Shown piece after piece: positions 55,228 through 64,000 of a stretch of DNA of 64,000 nucleotides. This DNA is from an uncultured Alphaproteobacteria bacterium. GTDB lineage: Bacteria; Pseudomonadota; Alphaproteobacteria; GCA-2731375. The notes under the pieces were generated by a model. The model had not been told where the DNA came from. It worked only from the letters and a program-made list of their open reading frames with translations, and made no database searches. The translations under genes and the position numbers were made by a program. The first letter of the stretch is position 1, and each line of letters begins with the position of its first letter. Location of the stretch: contig CATOSZ010000001.1 of NCBI GenBank assembly GCA_951812805.1, positions 1,664,017 to 1,728,016 of the forward strand, read 5' to 3'.

Positions 55228-56019
55228 TCACGCGTAGGCCAGCAGACAATCCTCCCCCAGCGCCTCCAGCGGCGTGAAGTCGCGGGCCGCGTGGTATTCG
55301 GCGCGGGCGAAGGTTTCGCCGCGGTTGTCGACGGTCGAGACGTTGATGTAGAGCAACAGGCGGCGGAGCGGTGAGATGTTCACGCTGGAGCCGTGCACCA
55401 CCGTCATGTTCATGAACAGCAGCGCGCCCTTGCGGGCCTCGATCGCCTCCAGCCCGTGGTTGTCGACCAGGCGGCTCATGGTCTGGGGTGTGATGTCGTA
55501 GCGGTGCTTGGCGGCACGCTCGTGGTCCGCCACGCCCTCGTCGATCACCGCTTCGGACACCATGCCCTCGCGCTGGCTGCCCGGCACGGCGAGCACCGGC
55601 GCGTTCACCGCCGTGACGTCGTCGAGGAAGACGGCGATCATGATGCCGTGCGGGCGCGGAATGCCGTCGATGCGGTGATAGGTCCCGTAGTCCTGGTGCC
55701 ATTCGACGATGGAACCGCCGGTCTGCTTCACGTTGATCCGGCTTTGATGCACGAACACCTTGTTGCCGAGCAGCTGTTCCGCCGGCCCCAGGATCGCCGG
55801 ATGGCGGGTCAGCGTGCCGAGGCGTTCATCGAAGAGATGCATGCCCCAGCAGACGTGCGGGGCGCCGTCGGTTTCCCGCGCGACCTCCGGCCCGGTGCGC
55901 TCCAGCACCTTGAAGGCGGCCGTCTCCAACACCGCGCATTCTTCCGCGCGAAGCGCGTCCGGCACGACGGTCCAGCCCTTTTCCTCGTACTCGCGAACCC
56001 GGGCATCGTCCAACTGCAT
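55228..56019 (-). CDS. Phytanoyl-CoA dioxygenase (PhyH) family Fe(II)/2-oxoglutarate oxygenase
   Basis: The product is 263 residues. The iron ligands are HxD in VEWHQDYGTYH (about residue 106) and the distal His in MTVVHGSSVN. The 2-oxoglutarate-binding Arg follows in SPLRRLLLYINVS. The segment WHQDYGTYHRIDGIP is reminiscent of ectoine hydroxylase, but no ectoine genes are near, so the substrate is left open. It lies 4 bases upstream of the aldolase gene and is co-directional with it, and the pair runs opposite to the flanking genes. Confidence 0.87.
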   Translation of the reverse strand: MQLDDARVREYEEKGWTVVPDALRAEECAVLETAAFKVLERTGPEVARETDGAPHVCWGMHLFDERLGTLTRHPAILGPAEQLLGNKVFVHQSRINVKQTGGSIVEWHQDYGTYHRIDGIPRPHGIMIAVFLDDVTAVNAPVLAVPGSQREGMVSEAVIDEGVADHERAAKHRYDITPQTMSRLVDNHGLEAIEARKGALLFMNMTVVHGSSVNISPLRRLLLYINVSTVDNRGETFARAEYHAARDFTPLEALGEDCLLAYA

Positions 56020-56023
56020 GGTC

Positions 56024-56797
56024 TCAACCCTCCCCCTTCATGCCCTGGATGCCGTTCGCCAGCGCGCTCTGGAAAATACCGATGTCGTAGAAGTAGGACA
56101 GCATGCGGAAGCCGCGACCATGCCATTCCCGGCCCTGCGCCGGCGTGCCGACGAGGCCGGCGGCGGTCTTGCCGTGCTTCTCGGCCGCCGCGGCGATTTT
56201 GTCGATCCCGGCCTGCAGGTCCGGATGGTCGAACTGCCCCGGAATACCCATGGAGAGGGAGAGATCGGCATGGCCGAGATGGGCGACGTCGACACCCGGC
56301 ACGGCCAGGATCTCGTCGACGTTGGCCAGGCCCTTGGCCGTCTCGATCAGCACGCAGACCATGGTGCGTTCGTGCGCGGCGGCCTTGGTGTCGGCCATCG
56401 AGGCCGAGCCGTAGTCGTCGTGCGCACCGCCGAACATGGCGCCGCGCTGGCCTTCCAGCGGATAGCGGGTCCAGGAGACCAGCTCCGCCGCCTCTTCCGC
56501 GCTTTCGACCATCTGGAACAGCAGGCCCATGGCGCCGAGGTCGAGCAGGCGGGCGGTGTACTGGTAGGACTTCCCCGGCGGGCGGACCAGCGGCACCAGG
56601 CCGAGGCCGCGACAGAGCGCCAGCTGGGTCTTCATCTCCGACAGCGTGAAGCCCGAATGCTCCATGTCGTAGAAGACGAAATCGCAGCCGGCGTTGACCA
56701 GGATCTGCGGCAGGCCGGGACTGGAAAATTCGAAGATCATTGTGCCGTGGGCGCTGCCGCCCTCGGCCAGGGTCTTTTTCACCGGATTGGCACGCAT
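56024..56797 (-). CDS. HpcH/HpaI-family class II aldolase
   Basis: The product is 257 residues from ATG 56797 with GAGGATGAAACC before it. Family marks are FVFYDMEHSGF (metal/substrate Glu), LVRPPGKSYQYTARLLDLGA (Arg that binds the pyruvate) and VLIETAKGLANVDEI (Glu metal ligand), then DVAHLGHADLSLSMG. Such enzymes split 2-keto-4-hydroxy acids into pyruvate or oxaloacetate and an aldehyde, with Mg or Mn. It is followed directly by the PhyH gene. An acyl-CoA lyase (citE type) is less likely in view of the motif set. Confidence 0.9.
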   Translation of the reverse strand: MRANPVKKTLAEGGSAHGTMIFEFSSPGLPQILVNAGCDFVFYDMEHSGFTLSEMKTQLALCRGLGLVPLVRPPGKSYQYTARLLDLGAMGLLFQMVESAEEAAELVSWTRYPLEGQRGAMFGGAHDDYGSASMADTKAAAHERTMVCVLIETAKGLANVDEILAVPGVDVAHLGHADLSLSMGIPGQFDHPDLQAGIDKIAAAAEKHGKTAAGLVGTPAQGREWHGRGFRMLSYFYDIGIFQSALANGIQGMKGEG

Positions 56798-56979
56798 GGT
56801 TTCATCCTCCCTCGCCCCGAATGCGGCCGGATCTTGGCCCGGATGCCGTACGACGGCAAGGTGCCGGACGGCGATGCGACGATCAAGACCAGCGGCAAGC
56901 GGCCGAAGGGAAGCTGTTGATGTCATAGCCCCGTCTGGGTCATGAAGGGGATCGAACTCGATCCCGTGACGGAGTTTTC

Positions 56980-59052
56980 ATGACCGACCACGCAGCGGAC
57001 ATCCTGCTCGGCATCGATGTCGGGGGCACCTTCACGGACGTGGTCGCGCTCGATGCGGGCGCCGGGCGTATCGTCGGGACCTTCAAGCTGCCGTCGACGC
57101 CGGCAGATCCCTCGGCGGGCGCGCTCGCGGGCGCGGCGCGATTTCTCGCCCGCACCGGTCTCGCCGCCGGCGCCGTCCATCACGGCACCACGGTCTGCAC
57201 CAATGCGCTGATCGAGAAGCGGGGCGCCCGCACCGCCTTGGTGACGACCGAGGGCTTTCGCGACGTGCTGGCGCTGCGCCGCCAGGCCCGGCCCCGGCTC
57301 TACGATCTCGCACCGGAAATTTCGCCGCCTCTGGTGCCGCGCGCGCGTCGCCTGGAGGTGGCGGAGCGGACGGCGCACGACGGCGAAACTCTCGTCCCCC
57401 TGCACAAGGCGGAAATCGAGCGCATCGTCGGCGAACTCCGCGCCTTGGACGTCGAGGCCGTGGCGATCAGCCTGCTGCATGCTTACGCCGACGATGGCCA
57501 CGAACGGGCCCTGGAAGCGGCGATCGCCGAGGCCCTGCCGGACGTCTTCGTCTCGCGCGCCAGCGACGTGACGGCCGAGTTTCGCGAGTTCGAGCGGACC
57601 AGCACCGTCGCTGTCAACGCCTATATCGGCCCCAGGGCCGCGGCCTACCTCGGCCGTCTCGGCGACGCGCTGGCGGCCCGCGACATTCCCCGGCTGGCGA
57701 TCGTCAAGTCGAACGGCGGCCTGACCTCGGCCGCGAACGCACGGCGCTATCCGGTCCACCTCATCGAATCCGGTCCGGCCGCCGGCGTCATCGCCAGCGC
57801 CGCGCTCGGCCGGACGGAGGGCTTCGGGGACCTGATCGCCTTCGACATGGGCGGGACGACCGCCAAGGTCGGGGTCATCCAGGACGGACGGCCGCGGCTG
57901 GCGCCCGAGTTCCTGGCCGACCGCCTGGTCGACGGGCGCGATGTCGGCGGCTATCCGATCAAGAGCCCGGTGATCGACCTCATCGAGATCGGCGCCGGTG
58001 GCGGTTCGATCGCCCGGCTCGACAGCCTGGGCGTCCTGAAGGTCGGCCCGGAAAGCGCCGGCGCGGATCCGGGCCCGGCCTGCTGGGGCCGGGGCGGCGG
58101 GGCGGCGACGGTGACGGATGCCCATGTCGTCCTCGGACATATCGCCGCCGACGGCTACGGCGCCGAGGACCTGAGCATCGACGCGGAGGCCGCGCGCCGG
58201 GTGATCGCCCAGACCGTCGCCGATCCGCTGGGCTGGCCCCTCGAGCGGGCGGCGGCCGGCATTCTAACCCTGGCCGACGCCAACATGGCGGAGATGGTGC
58301 GCCTGGCGACCCTGCGCCGGGGCCTGGATCCGCGCGACTTCGCCTTGCTGGCGTTCGGCGGCGGCGGCGCCCTGCACGGCCCGGCGATCGCCCGCGAGGT
58401 CGGCGTGCCGCGGATCGTCGTGCCCCCCGTCCCGGGCCTGTTCAGCGCTGTCGGCACCCTCCTCGGCGACGTGCGCCACGACCTGGTGCAGACCGTGCTG
58501 ACCCGGGCGCAGGGCGTCGATGCGGCAGCCCTGACGGCGGGCTTCGCCGGCCTGGAGGATCGCGCACACGCCCTGCTGGCGGCCGAGGCGACGGCGGGGG
58601 AAAGCCGGTTCGAGCGTCAGGCCGACCTCCGCTTCGAAGGCCAGATGTTCGAAAAGACCCTGCCGCTCGGCCCGGAAGACCGGGACGGCGAGGCCCTCGA
58701 GCGCCTGTTCCGCCAGGCCTATGTCGCCGAATACGGCTACGACCTCCCCGGTCAGCCGGTCGAGCTGGTCAACCTGCGCCTGGTCGCCGGCTGCCCCGCC
58801 GCCGTCGCCTGGCCCGCGCCGGCCGCGGGTGAAGTGTCCGGTCCCGGCCGGCGCCGCCGCGCGGTCGCGGGCGCCGACGGGATCCGGCGCGAGATCGAGG
58901 TCGTTCCCCGGGCGACGATCCGGCCCGGCGAGCACTTCGCGGGGCCGCTGCTGATCGAGGATTTCGGCGCCACCATCCGGGTGCTGGCCGGGCAGCGAGT
59001 CACGGCCGGCACCTCCGGCGTGCTGGTGATCGAGGAGGAGGACGCGCGATGA
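56980..59052 (+). CDS. hyuA: Hydantoinase/5-oxoprolinase subunit A (HyuA-like)
   Basis: The product is 690 residues. The ASKHA-type nucleotide-binding start is ILLGIDVGGTFTDVVALD. Other family segments are VHHGTTVCTNALIEKRGAR and ALVTTEGFRDVL, then FDMGGTTAKVG and GAGGGSIARLD in the second half, and LLAFGGGGALHGPA. This is the ATP-binding subunit that works with HyuB to open cyclic amides (hydantoin, N-methylhydantoin, 5-oxoproline). The stop overlaps the HyuB start by ATGA, so the two are made together. Which cyclic amide is used cannot be told. Confidence 0.93.
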   Translation: MTDHAADILLGIDVGGTFTDVVALDAGAGRIVGTFKLPSTPADPSAGALAGAARFLARTGLAAGAVHHGTTVCTNALIEKRGARTALVTTEGFRDVLALRRQARPRLYDLAPEISPPLVPRARRLEVAERTAHDGETLVPLHKAEIERIVGELRALDVEAVAISLLHAYADDGHERALEAAIAEALPDVFVSRASDVTAEFREFERTSTVAVNAYIGPRAAAYLGRLGDALAARDIPRLAIVKSNGGLTSAANARRYPVHLIESGPAAGVIASAALGRTEGFGDLIAFDMGGTTAKVGVIQDGRPRLAPEFLADRLVDGRDVGGYPIKSPVIDLIEIGAGGGSIARLDSLGVLKVGPESAGADPGPACWGRGGGAATVTDAHVVLGHIAADGYGAEDLSIDAEAARRVIAQTVADPLGWPLERAAAGILTLADANMAEMVRLATLRRGLDPRDFALLAFGGGGALHGPAIAREVGVPRIVVPPVPGLFSAVGTLLGDVRHDLVQTVLTRAQGVDAAALTAGFAGLEDRAHALLAAEATAGESRFERQADLRFEGQMFEKTLPLGPEDRDGEALERLFRQAYVAEYGYDLPGQPVELVNLRLVAGCPAAVAWPAPAAGEVSGPGRRRRAVAGADGIRREIEVVPRATIRPGEHFAGPLLIEDFGATIRVLAGQRVTAGTSGVLVIEEEDAR

Positions 59053-60656
59053 ACGACGCCCCGCTGGAACTGGAAAGCGACGCCGTCACCTTCGAGGTCG
59101 TGCGCGGCGGCCTCGTCGCCATCTGCGAGGAAATGCGCACGGTGATGACCAGCGCCGCCTTCTCGCCGCTGTTGAGCCTGTCCTCCGACCTCTCCTGCGC
59201 GCTGCTGGACCAGTACGGCGACGTCGTCGCCCAGGGCAACGACATCCCGGTGCATCTCGGCGCCATGCCGTTCTCCGCCAAGGGGATGCTCGCCCGCTTT
59301 CCCCTGGACGAATGGCGGCCGGGCGACGCCGTGCTCGCCAACGATCCCTATTCCGGCGGCTCGCACCTCCCCGACATGACCTTGATGACGCCGATCTTCG
59401 ACGATGCCGGCGTGCTCGGCTTCGCCGCGAGCCGGGTGCATTGGCCGGACATCGGCGGCGCCTCGCCCGGCTCCTCCGCCGTCACCGACGAGATCGTCAA
59501 GGAAGGCCTGCGCATTCCACCGGTCCGCGTCCTGCGCGCGGGCGTGATGGACGAGGGCGTCGCTACCCTGCTGTTCGCGAACGTGCGCGTGGCCGAGGAT
59601 CGGCGGGGCGACTTCCAGGCGCAGATCGCTTGCAACCGGCGCGGCGTCGAGCGGGTCGAGGCCCTGGTCGCGCGTTACGGCGGCCCGGCGATACGACGCA
59701 TCCTGGCCGAGACCCAGACCTACAGCGAGCGGCTGGTCGAGGCGGCGCTGGCGCGCATCGCCGACGGCACCTATGCCGCGCGCCAGCATCTCGACGGCGA
59801 CGGCTATATCGAGGATCGGGGGGACGGGCCGCTCGTCCTCGCCGTCGCCGTCACCAAGCGGGGCCGCCGGCTGGAGATCGACTTCGCCGGCACCGGGCCA
59901 CAGGCGCGCGGGCCGATCAACGCGCCGATCTCGGTCACCGCGTCGGCCTGCTATTACCTGGCGCTAGCGCTCGGCGGCGGCGACGTGCCGCCGAATTCCG
60001 GTGCCTACCGGCCGGTATTGGTCCATGCGCCCGCGGGAAGCCTGGTCAACTGCGTGCACCCCGCGCCCGTCGTCTCCGGCAACACGGAGATGTCGAACCG
60101 TCTGGTCGACCTGATGTTCGAGGCGCTGGCGCCGGCCATGGCGGCGGGCGGCATCGGCGGCAGCTACGGCACCGCCGGGGTCTTTGCGCTGGGCGGTCAC
60201 GACACGCACCGGGACCGCCGCTTTGTCCACCTGGAGACGATCGGCGGCGGCATGGGGGCGAGCGCCGCCGGCCCCGGCCTCGACGGCCATCGCACCCACA
60301 TGGGCAACACCATGAACCTGCCGATCGAGGCGAGCGAGGCCGCCATGCCCCTGCTGATCGAGCGCTACGAGCTGGTCGAGGACAGCGGCGGCACCGGCCG
60401 GCACCGGGGCGGCCTCGGCGTGCGCCGGGTGCTGCGTGCGCTCGACGACGGGATCAGCTTCTCGCTGCTGTTCGAACGTGCCCTGCATGCTGCCCACGGC
60501 GCCGCCGGCGGCGCGCCCGGGCGCACCGCGCGCTTCCATGTCGAACGGGCGGACGGGCGGATCGAACCGCTGTCCTCCAAGACCGAAGCGGGACGCCTGG
60601 AAGCCGGCGATCGCCTTTGGCTGGAGACGGCGGGCGGCGGTGGCTGGGGGCGATAA
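59049..60656 (+). CDS. hyuB: Hydantoinase/5-oxoprolinase subunit B (HyuB-like)
   Basis: The product is 535 residues. Family segments are FEVVRGGLVAICEEMRTVM at the N-terminus, FVLANDPYSGGSHLPDMTL-type text (NDPYSGGSHLPD), HWPDIGGASPGS, and near the C-terminus SGGTGRHRGGLGVRRVL. Tandem His and Asp in these motifs bind metal in the catalytic subunit. Length is typical. It ends in the run GDRLWLETAGGGGWGR, the usual HyuB terminus. It is co-transcribed with hyuA. Confidence 0.93.
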   Translation: MNDAPLELESDAVTFEVVRGGLVAICEEMRTVMTSAAFSPLLSLSSDLSCALLDQYGDVVAQGNDIPVHLGAMPFSAKGMLARFPLDEWRPGDAVLANDPYSGGSHLPDMTLMTPIFDDAGVLGFAASRVHWPDIGGASPGSSAVTDEIVKEGLRIPPVRVLRAGVMDEGVATLLFANVRVAEDRRGDFQAQIACNRRGVERVEALVARYGGPAIRRILAETQTYSERLVEAALARIADGTYAARQHLDGDGYIEDRGDGPLVLAVAVTKRGRRLEIDFAGTGPQARGPINAPISVTASACYYLALALGGGDVPPNSGAYRPVLVHAPAGSLVNCVHPAPVVSGNTEMSNRLVDLMFEALAPAMAAGGIGGSYGTAGVFALGGHDTHRDRRFVHLETIGGGMGASAAGPGLDGHRTHMGNTMNLPIEASEAAMPLLIERYELVEDSGGTGRHRGGLGVRRVLRALDDGISFSLLFERALHAAHGAAGGAPGRTARFHVERADGRIEPLSSKTEAGRLEAGDRLWLETAGGGGWGR

Positions 60657-60704
60657 ATCTCAACTTTGGTCCCCACACCGCCCAACGACGGTGTGTCGGC
60701 CGGC

Positions 60705-61046
60705 TCAGGCCACGGCGCGGAGTTCGTCGATGACGCCCAGAACCTCGTCGGCGAGTGCCAGCATCGCCGACAGGGCAAGCCTGTTGCGGGTCGCATCGCG
60801 CACTCTATTCCTCAATTCGATCATATTCGCCTTGTCCTGGGACGTCGGCCGGTTTACGACGACGAGCCTGGCGTCGATCACAATAATCTCACGCTGAAAT
60901 TCGCCCGCCCGGTCCGTCAAGCGAGTTCGCTTGCGTCGAAGGCTTCCACGGCGCGTTGGCGGCAACTCGAGCTCTTCAAGACGAATCTCCAGGGCCATCT
61001 GCAGTGCATTGTCTCGGGCGGCTTCCAAGTATTCCGTACGATTCAT
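60705..61046 (-). CDS. Hypothetical protein (113 aa), third gene of an unrecognised operon
   Basis: The product is 113 residues, strongly helical and highly charged (LEIRLEELELPPTRRGSLRR), with no signal peptide or membrane span and no recognised family. It follows the lipoprotein gene by 77 bases on the same strand. The start ATG 61046 is used because it has GAGCATAGA upstream; no better one is seen. Confidence 0.45.
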   Translation of the reverse strand: MNRTEYLEAARDNALQMALEIRLEELELPPTRRGSLRRKRTRLTDRAGEFQREIIVIDARLVVVNRPTSQDKANMIELRNRVRDATRNRLALSAMLALADEVLGVIDELRAVA

Positions 61047-61123
61047 TCTATGCTCCCAATTGATATGCCATGACGAAGAACATCGTTACTGGGCAATTCG
61101 GGCCAACCTGACACTCACATAAC

Positions 61124-61714
61124 CTACTTCGACGCGGCCGCCGTCAATAACGATGCATTTGCAGCAGCAGCAGCTTCCGAGTTCGATGCAGCCTTCACAA
61201 TAGTGCCGCTCACATCCTTGGCGATTGCGAGGTAGAGCGCGGCCCGGTCTGCAAACTCCTTCTCGTCCTGTAACTTGCCAAGCGATTTACTGACAGCCGA
61301 CAGCGACTTGAACGTTGTCGGGACGGCCGGGTAGTCGGCGAGAATCGTTTCGGGCAGGTAGGCATCGTATTCGCGCGCCTTGGAGAGATCCGGCTGTCCG
61401 GTCAAGATCTTTTCGACGTTCTCGATAATCTCGTATGTTCGCACCTTGGCTACGAGACCGGAACGCCTCAACAGCTCCAGGTCCAATGCATTCAGATCAT
61501 GATCTTGGATCCGCGCGCCCAACAAGCTTGCGCGCAGCCGCTCGGTACGCTCATCGGCGAGGACGATGGCGTTCCCGTCGCGCTTCAATCTGTCAACGAT
61601 ACTCTTGGTTTCCTTCGCCAGTTCGCCAGCGGCCCTATCACTGGCGCATCCGGAGACGATCCCGGCCAACAACATTCCGGAGATCAGCAACTTTGTGAAG
61701 TCAGTCCGTAGCAT
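61124..61714 (-). CDS. Predicted lipoprotein of unknown function (196 aa)
   Basis: The N-terminus MLRTDFTKLLISGMLLAGIVSGCASD gives a signal peptide with a lipobox ending in Cys 23; Asp lies three residues after the Cys, not at +2, so outer-membrane sorting is likely. The mature part is helical throughout (KETKSIVDRLKRDGNAIVLA, then LSAVSKSLGKLQDEKEFADRA) and ends Ala-rich. No known domain. Its start overlaps the end of the upstream gene by 14 bases, so the pair is translationally coupled. Confidence 0.62.
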   Translation of the reverse strand: MLRTDFTKLLISGMLLAGIVSGCASDRAAGELAKETKSIVDRLKRDGNAIVLADERTERLRASLLGARIQDHDLNALDLELLRRSGLVAKVRTYEIIENVEKILTGQPDLSKAREYDAYLPETILADYPAVPTTFKSLSAVSKSLGKLQDEKEFADRAALYLAIAKDVSGTIVKAASNSEAAAAANASLLTAAASK

Positions 61715-62518
61715 TTAAAATTCCTCCAAGAACACCCAGATTGGCCAGACGACCCACCAGGGCGATGATTTCCTCGCGCTTCAACCCGGTCTTGTGAAAT
61801 GCCGCCAAATCATCGATCGCACCACTCGCGAGCACCAAGGTCTCGCCCAGCGCACGTTCGCGCTCGATGCCGATTTCCACATGGTTGAGATGACCTTTCT
61901 CCCAGGGAACCCGGTCAATTCGCGCCTGGGCCGGCCCCAAGGCCAACCACGCATAGGCCAGCGCCCAATAAAGGTTCTGCTTTTGCTCGCCTTGAAGCAT
62001 GGCTTCCAGATCTGCCGGCGTTGCGGCACAGTCATTCTTCTCGCAAACCACTGGCTTCGTCTGGTTGATCTGAGCAATCAGCCAAGCCTGAAGCATTCGT
62101 GCATCCAGCGCCTCGAGCGCGAGGCTGCGCCGTGCCTCAATCAAACCGATCTGTTTTTCGAGGTACTGTCGTTCCAAGGCAAGAAAATCGCGAGTGACGA
62201 GCAGGTCGGCGGGAACCGGGTCCGCCAGCGCACTGGCCAAACCGGCAGTCTTGCCGACGATACCTTTGAATGACGCGAACAGGATACGGGCGCGCTGCAA
62301 TTCTCCGGCGTCACCGGCGTCTCCGGCCTCGACGGCAGTGATCAGCGATTCCACAGCTGCAAGCCACGTGGCGTTCTCGCCGTTACCGATGCCGAGACCC
62401 GAAGCCGCCTCGTTGGCAGTGGACAGGATCTCCTTCACTTTTGCGGACGCCTTGTCTACCGCCTCGTCGAATTTGGCCTGATCGAACGACGTGCCCTCGG
62501 CTTGGGCAATTTCCCTAG
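61701..62518 (-). CDS. Hypothetical protein of the same operon, 5' end cut by IS1182
   Basis: About 272 native codons are open; the frame now starts at an ATG in the IS1182 end (62543). The protein is almost entirely helical (VEAGDAGDAGELQRARILF, LERQYLEKQIGLIEARRSLALEALDA) with an isolated Cys pair (VVCEKNDCAATP). No signal peptide in the remaining part, and no recognised family. Together with the downstream lipoprotein it may form a cell-envelope complex, which is only an inference. Confidence 0.55.
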
Positions 62519-64000
62519 CAGCCTGTCGGACTCGGGCATGCAAGGATTGGTAAGATTGGCTTGGCGGGCGTCGATGTCATGGATTTACCCCCATGAAGTT
62601 GCGAACGCGGGTTGGCCCGCCCGTTCAGGCGTGGCTGAGGACGAACATCCGCTTGATGTTCCAGGAGAGCGTGGCCAAGGTCCATTCCCCCTTCGCCTTG
62701 TCGAGGCCGCGCAGGCTGAACTGACGCAAGCCCATCACCGATTTGATGATGCCGAACACCGGCTCCGGCGTCTGCTTGCGAAGCGCGTAGAGCGCCCGGC
62801 CCTCGGGTGTGGCCAGGCGATGGCACATCGCCTCGAGCGGCGTCGGATCCTCGGGCGCTGGCGGCGCCTCGGCGAAGCGGTCCCGCCAGGAAAGATGGTG
62901 GTGCTCCCGGCCGAGCGCGATCAGCGGCGCGATCTCCGCTTCCCCGCAGGCCTCGACGTTGGCCTGGCTGAAGTAGCCGCTGTCCGCCAACAGGGTCTCG
63001 ACCTCGCCAAGCCCGTCCGGCAGGCCGGCGAGTGCTTCGAGCGTCGGTTCGATCTGCTGCTTGTCGTTCGCCGCCTGCACCACGTCGGCGCTGACCACCA
63101 GCAGGCTGCCGGCGGCCACCGCAGCCTGGGCGTTGTAGCACTGCTCGAAGCCGCCGCCGGCCACCGGCATGATGCGCGAGTCCGGGTCCGTCAGGTTGAC
63201 CTGGTCCTTCGCCCGTGGCCCCGGCTCCGGCGGCTTCGGTGGCCGCCCGCCCGGCTTGCGGCCGGTCCGCGTTTCCTTCGCCTCGCGGGCTGCCAGCTTC
63301 TCTTCGTACTCCGCCTGCTCCCGCGCATGACGCTCGGCCGCCCGCGCCTCGATCTCCGCCTTCGCCGCGGCGATCGCCGCCAGCCGGTCCTCGCGCCGTG
63401 CCAGCTCCTCCGGCACGCTCATGCCGTCGGGAACCTCGGACCGGTCCGCCGCTTCCGCCAACGCCATCAACTCCGCCACCTCGGCCCGCAGCCGGGCTTC
63501 GATCTCGCCCGCACGCTGCCACGACAGGGCGCTGTGCCGGCTCGCGTCGGCATGGATCTTCGTCCCGTCCAGCGCCACCGTGCCCAGTTGCAGCATGCCG
63601 GCCTGCCGCGCCAGCAGCAGAACCTGCACGAACAGCCCCTCGATCAGCGGCAGGAAGCGACGGCGGAACGTGGCGATCGTGTCGTGGTCGGGGTGGTCGT
63701 TTGCCGCGATGAAGCGGAAGGCCACCGAATCATAGCTCGCCCGCTCCAGCTTCCGGCTGGAATGCACCCCCGTCGCGTAGCCGTAGATCAGCAGGCCCAG
63801 CAGGACGCTCGGGTGATGCGCCGCCGAGCCCGAACCACGATAGGCCTTCACGAACGCAGAGAGATCCAGCTGCTCCAGCACATCGACCACGAAGCGCGCC
63901 AGATGACGATCAGGCAGCCATTCGTCCACCGAAGGCGGCAGAAGATAGCTGGTCTCCCGGTCAACCTGTCGAAAGTTGCTCATCACAAAATCACCGCGCA
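62519..64000 (-). mobile_element. IS1182-family element, copy 3, running off the window
   Basis: The end CAGCCTGTCGGACT starts at 62519 after CTAG at 62515-62518. With the 1544-bp length of the other copies, the far end would be near 64062, outside the window, so the second CTAG cannot be seen. It is in the opposite orientation to copies 1 and 2. Confidence 0.94.
62625..63986 (-). CDS. IS1182-family DDE transposase (copy 3)
   Basis: The 453-residue product is identical to copies 1 and 2 over the full length, with the [20 protein letters not shown] and [13 protein letters not shown] motifs. The gene is complete although the element is not. Confidence 0.95.
   Translation of the reverse strand: MMSNFRQVDRETSYLLPPSVDEWLPDRHLARFVVDVLEQLDLSAFVKAYRGSGSAAHHPSVLLGLLIYGYATGVHSSRKLERASYDSVAFRFIAANDHPDHDTIATFRRRFLPLIEGLFVQVLLLARQAGMLQLGTVALDGTKIHADASRHSALSWQRAGEIEARLRAEVAELMALAEAADRSEVPDGMSVPEELARREDRLAAIAAAKAEIEARAAERHAREQAEYEEKLAAREAKETRTGRKPGGRPPKPPEPGPRAKDQVNLTDPDSRIMPVAGGGFEQCYNAQAAVAAGSLLVVSADVVQAANDKQQIEPTLEALAGLPDGLGEVETLLADSGYFSQANVEACGEAEIAPLIALGREHHHLSWRDRFAEAPPAPEDPTPLEAMCHRLATPEGRALYALRKQTPEPVFGIIKSVMGLRQFSLRGLDKAKGEWTLATLSWNIKRMFVLSHA

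Noticed and set aside
1..64000. CRISPR array or restriction/defence island
   Set aside because: No regularly spaced short repeats, cas genes or known defence genes were found; the only methyltransferase is a phage-type solitary enzyme.

Overview
The window is high-GC DNA that reads as an alphaproteobacterium, probably of the Rhodospirillales type. This rests on gene content and protein style (a catabolic gene mix of sarcosine/dimethylglycine dehydrogenase-like enzymes, hydantoinases, PhyH and HpaI aldolase; a Mu-like prophage; a plasmid-type type IVb pilus operon). No rRNA or other taxonomic marker is present, so the placement is an inference. The dominant theme is insertion sequences. About 24 kb of the 64 kb is IS DNA, much of it nested, and nearly every host segment is cut by an IS end.

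Layout. 1-3256: the end of a SLAM/DUF560-like outer-membrane barrel gene and a long, 5'-cut protein of unknown function. 3257-7712: IS21-type copy D, split by a second IS21-family element (E, 4095-6720, 7-bp target duplication) and cut at its istA end. 7713-15476: a Mu-like prophage remnant on the minus strand holding lysis, packaging and portal genes (methyltransferase, Mor-like regulator, holin, endolysin, gp25/26/27-like proteins, terminase, portal, MuF) but no transposase, capsid or tail. 15477-20000: IS21 copy C with an IS1182-type element inside its istB. 20001-28877: a compact, mostly ATG-A-overlapping type IVb pilus operon (PilP-like, PilQ ATPase, PilR, PilS prepilin, two minor pilins, a fused prepilin peptidase/TcpQ protein and a DotD-like lipoprotein), cut by IS21 ends on both sides. 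28878-32621: IS21 copy B in inverted orientation, carrying an IS630-type element with a likely -1 frameshift. 32622-34165: a second IS1182 copy. 34170-35463: an AT-rich island with one small secreted protein.

35464-43546 is ordinary chromosomal metabolism: a DadA/PuuB-like oxidase, an SDR, an M20 amidase/carbamoylase, a DHA2 exporter, tRNA-Leu(CAA), a PLP-dependent enzyme, an RHH protein and a second SDR. 43590-46296 is an IS481 remnant beside an intact IS66 with an 8-bp target duplication. 46534-50247 holds a haem peroxidase resembling alpha-dioxygenase/cyclooxygenase and a 5'-cut partner gene. 50248-53818 is an IS66-like fragment and IS21 copy A (uninterrupted, 2976 bp). 53953-60656 is a second catabolic cluster (DMG/sarcosine dehydrogenase-like, PhyH, HpaI aldolase, HyuA, HyuB). 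60705-62518 is an operon of three unrecognised genes, one a lipoprotein, cut by a third IS1182 copy that runs off the window.

How the parts work together: the pilus genes form a nearly complete assembly machine, but the secretin and other upstream genes are not in the window, and both ends are broken. The two catabolic blocks contain enzyme classes (hydantoinase, carbamoylase, sarcosine-type dehydrogenase) that could in principle handle cyclic ureides and N-methyl amino acids; that pathway is an inference. The near-identical IS21 and IS1182 copies, and host genes ending exactly at their termini without matching target duplications, point to recombination between copies as the main shaper of this region.
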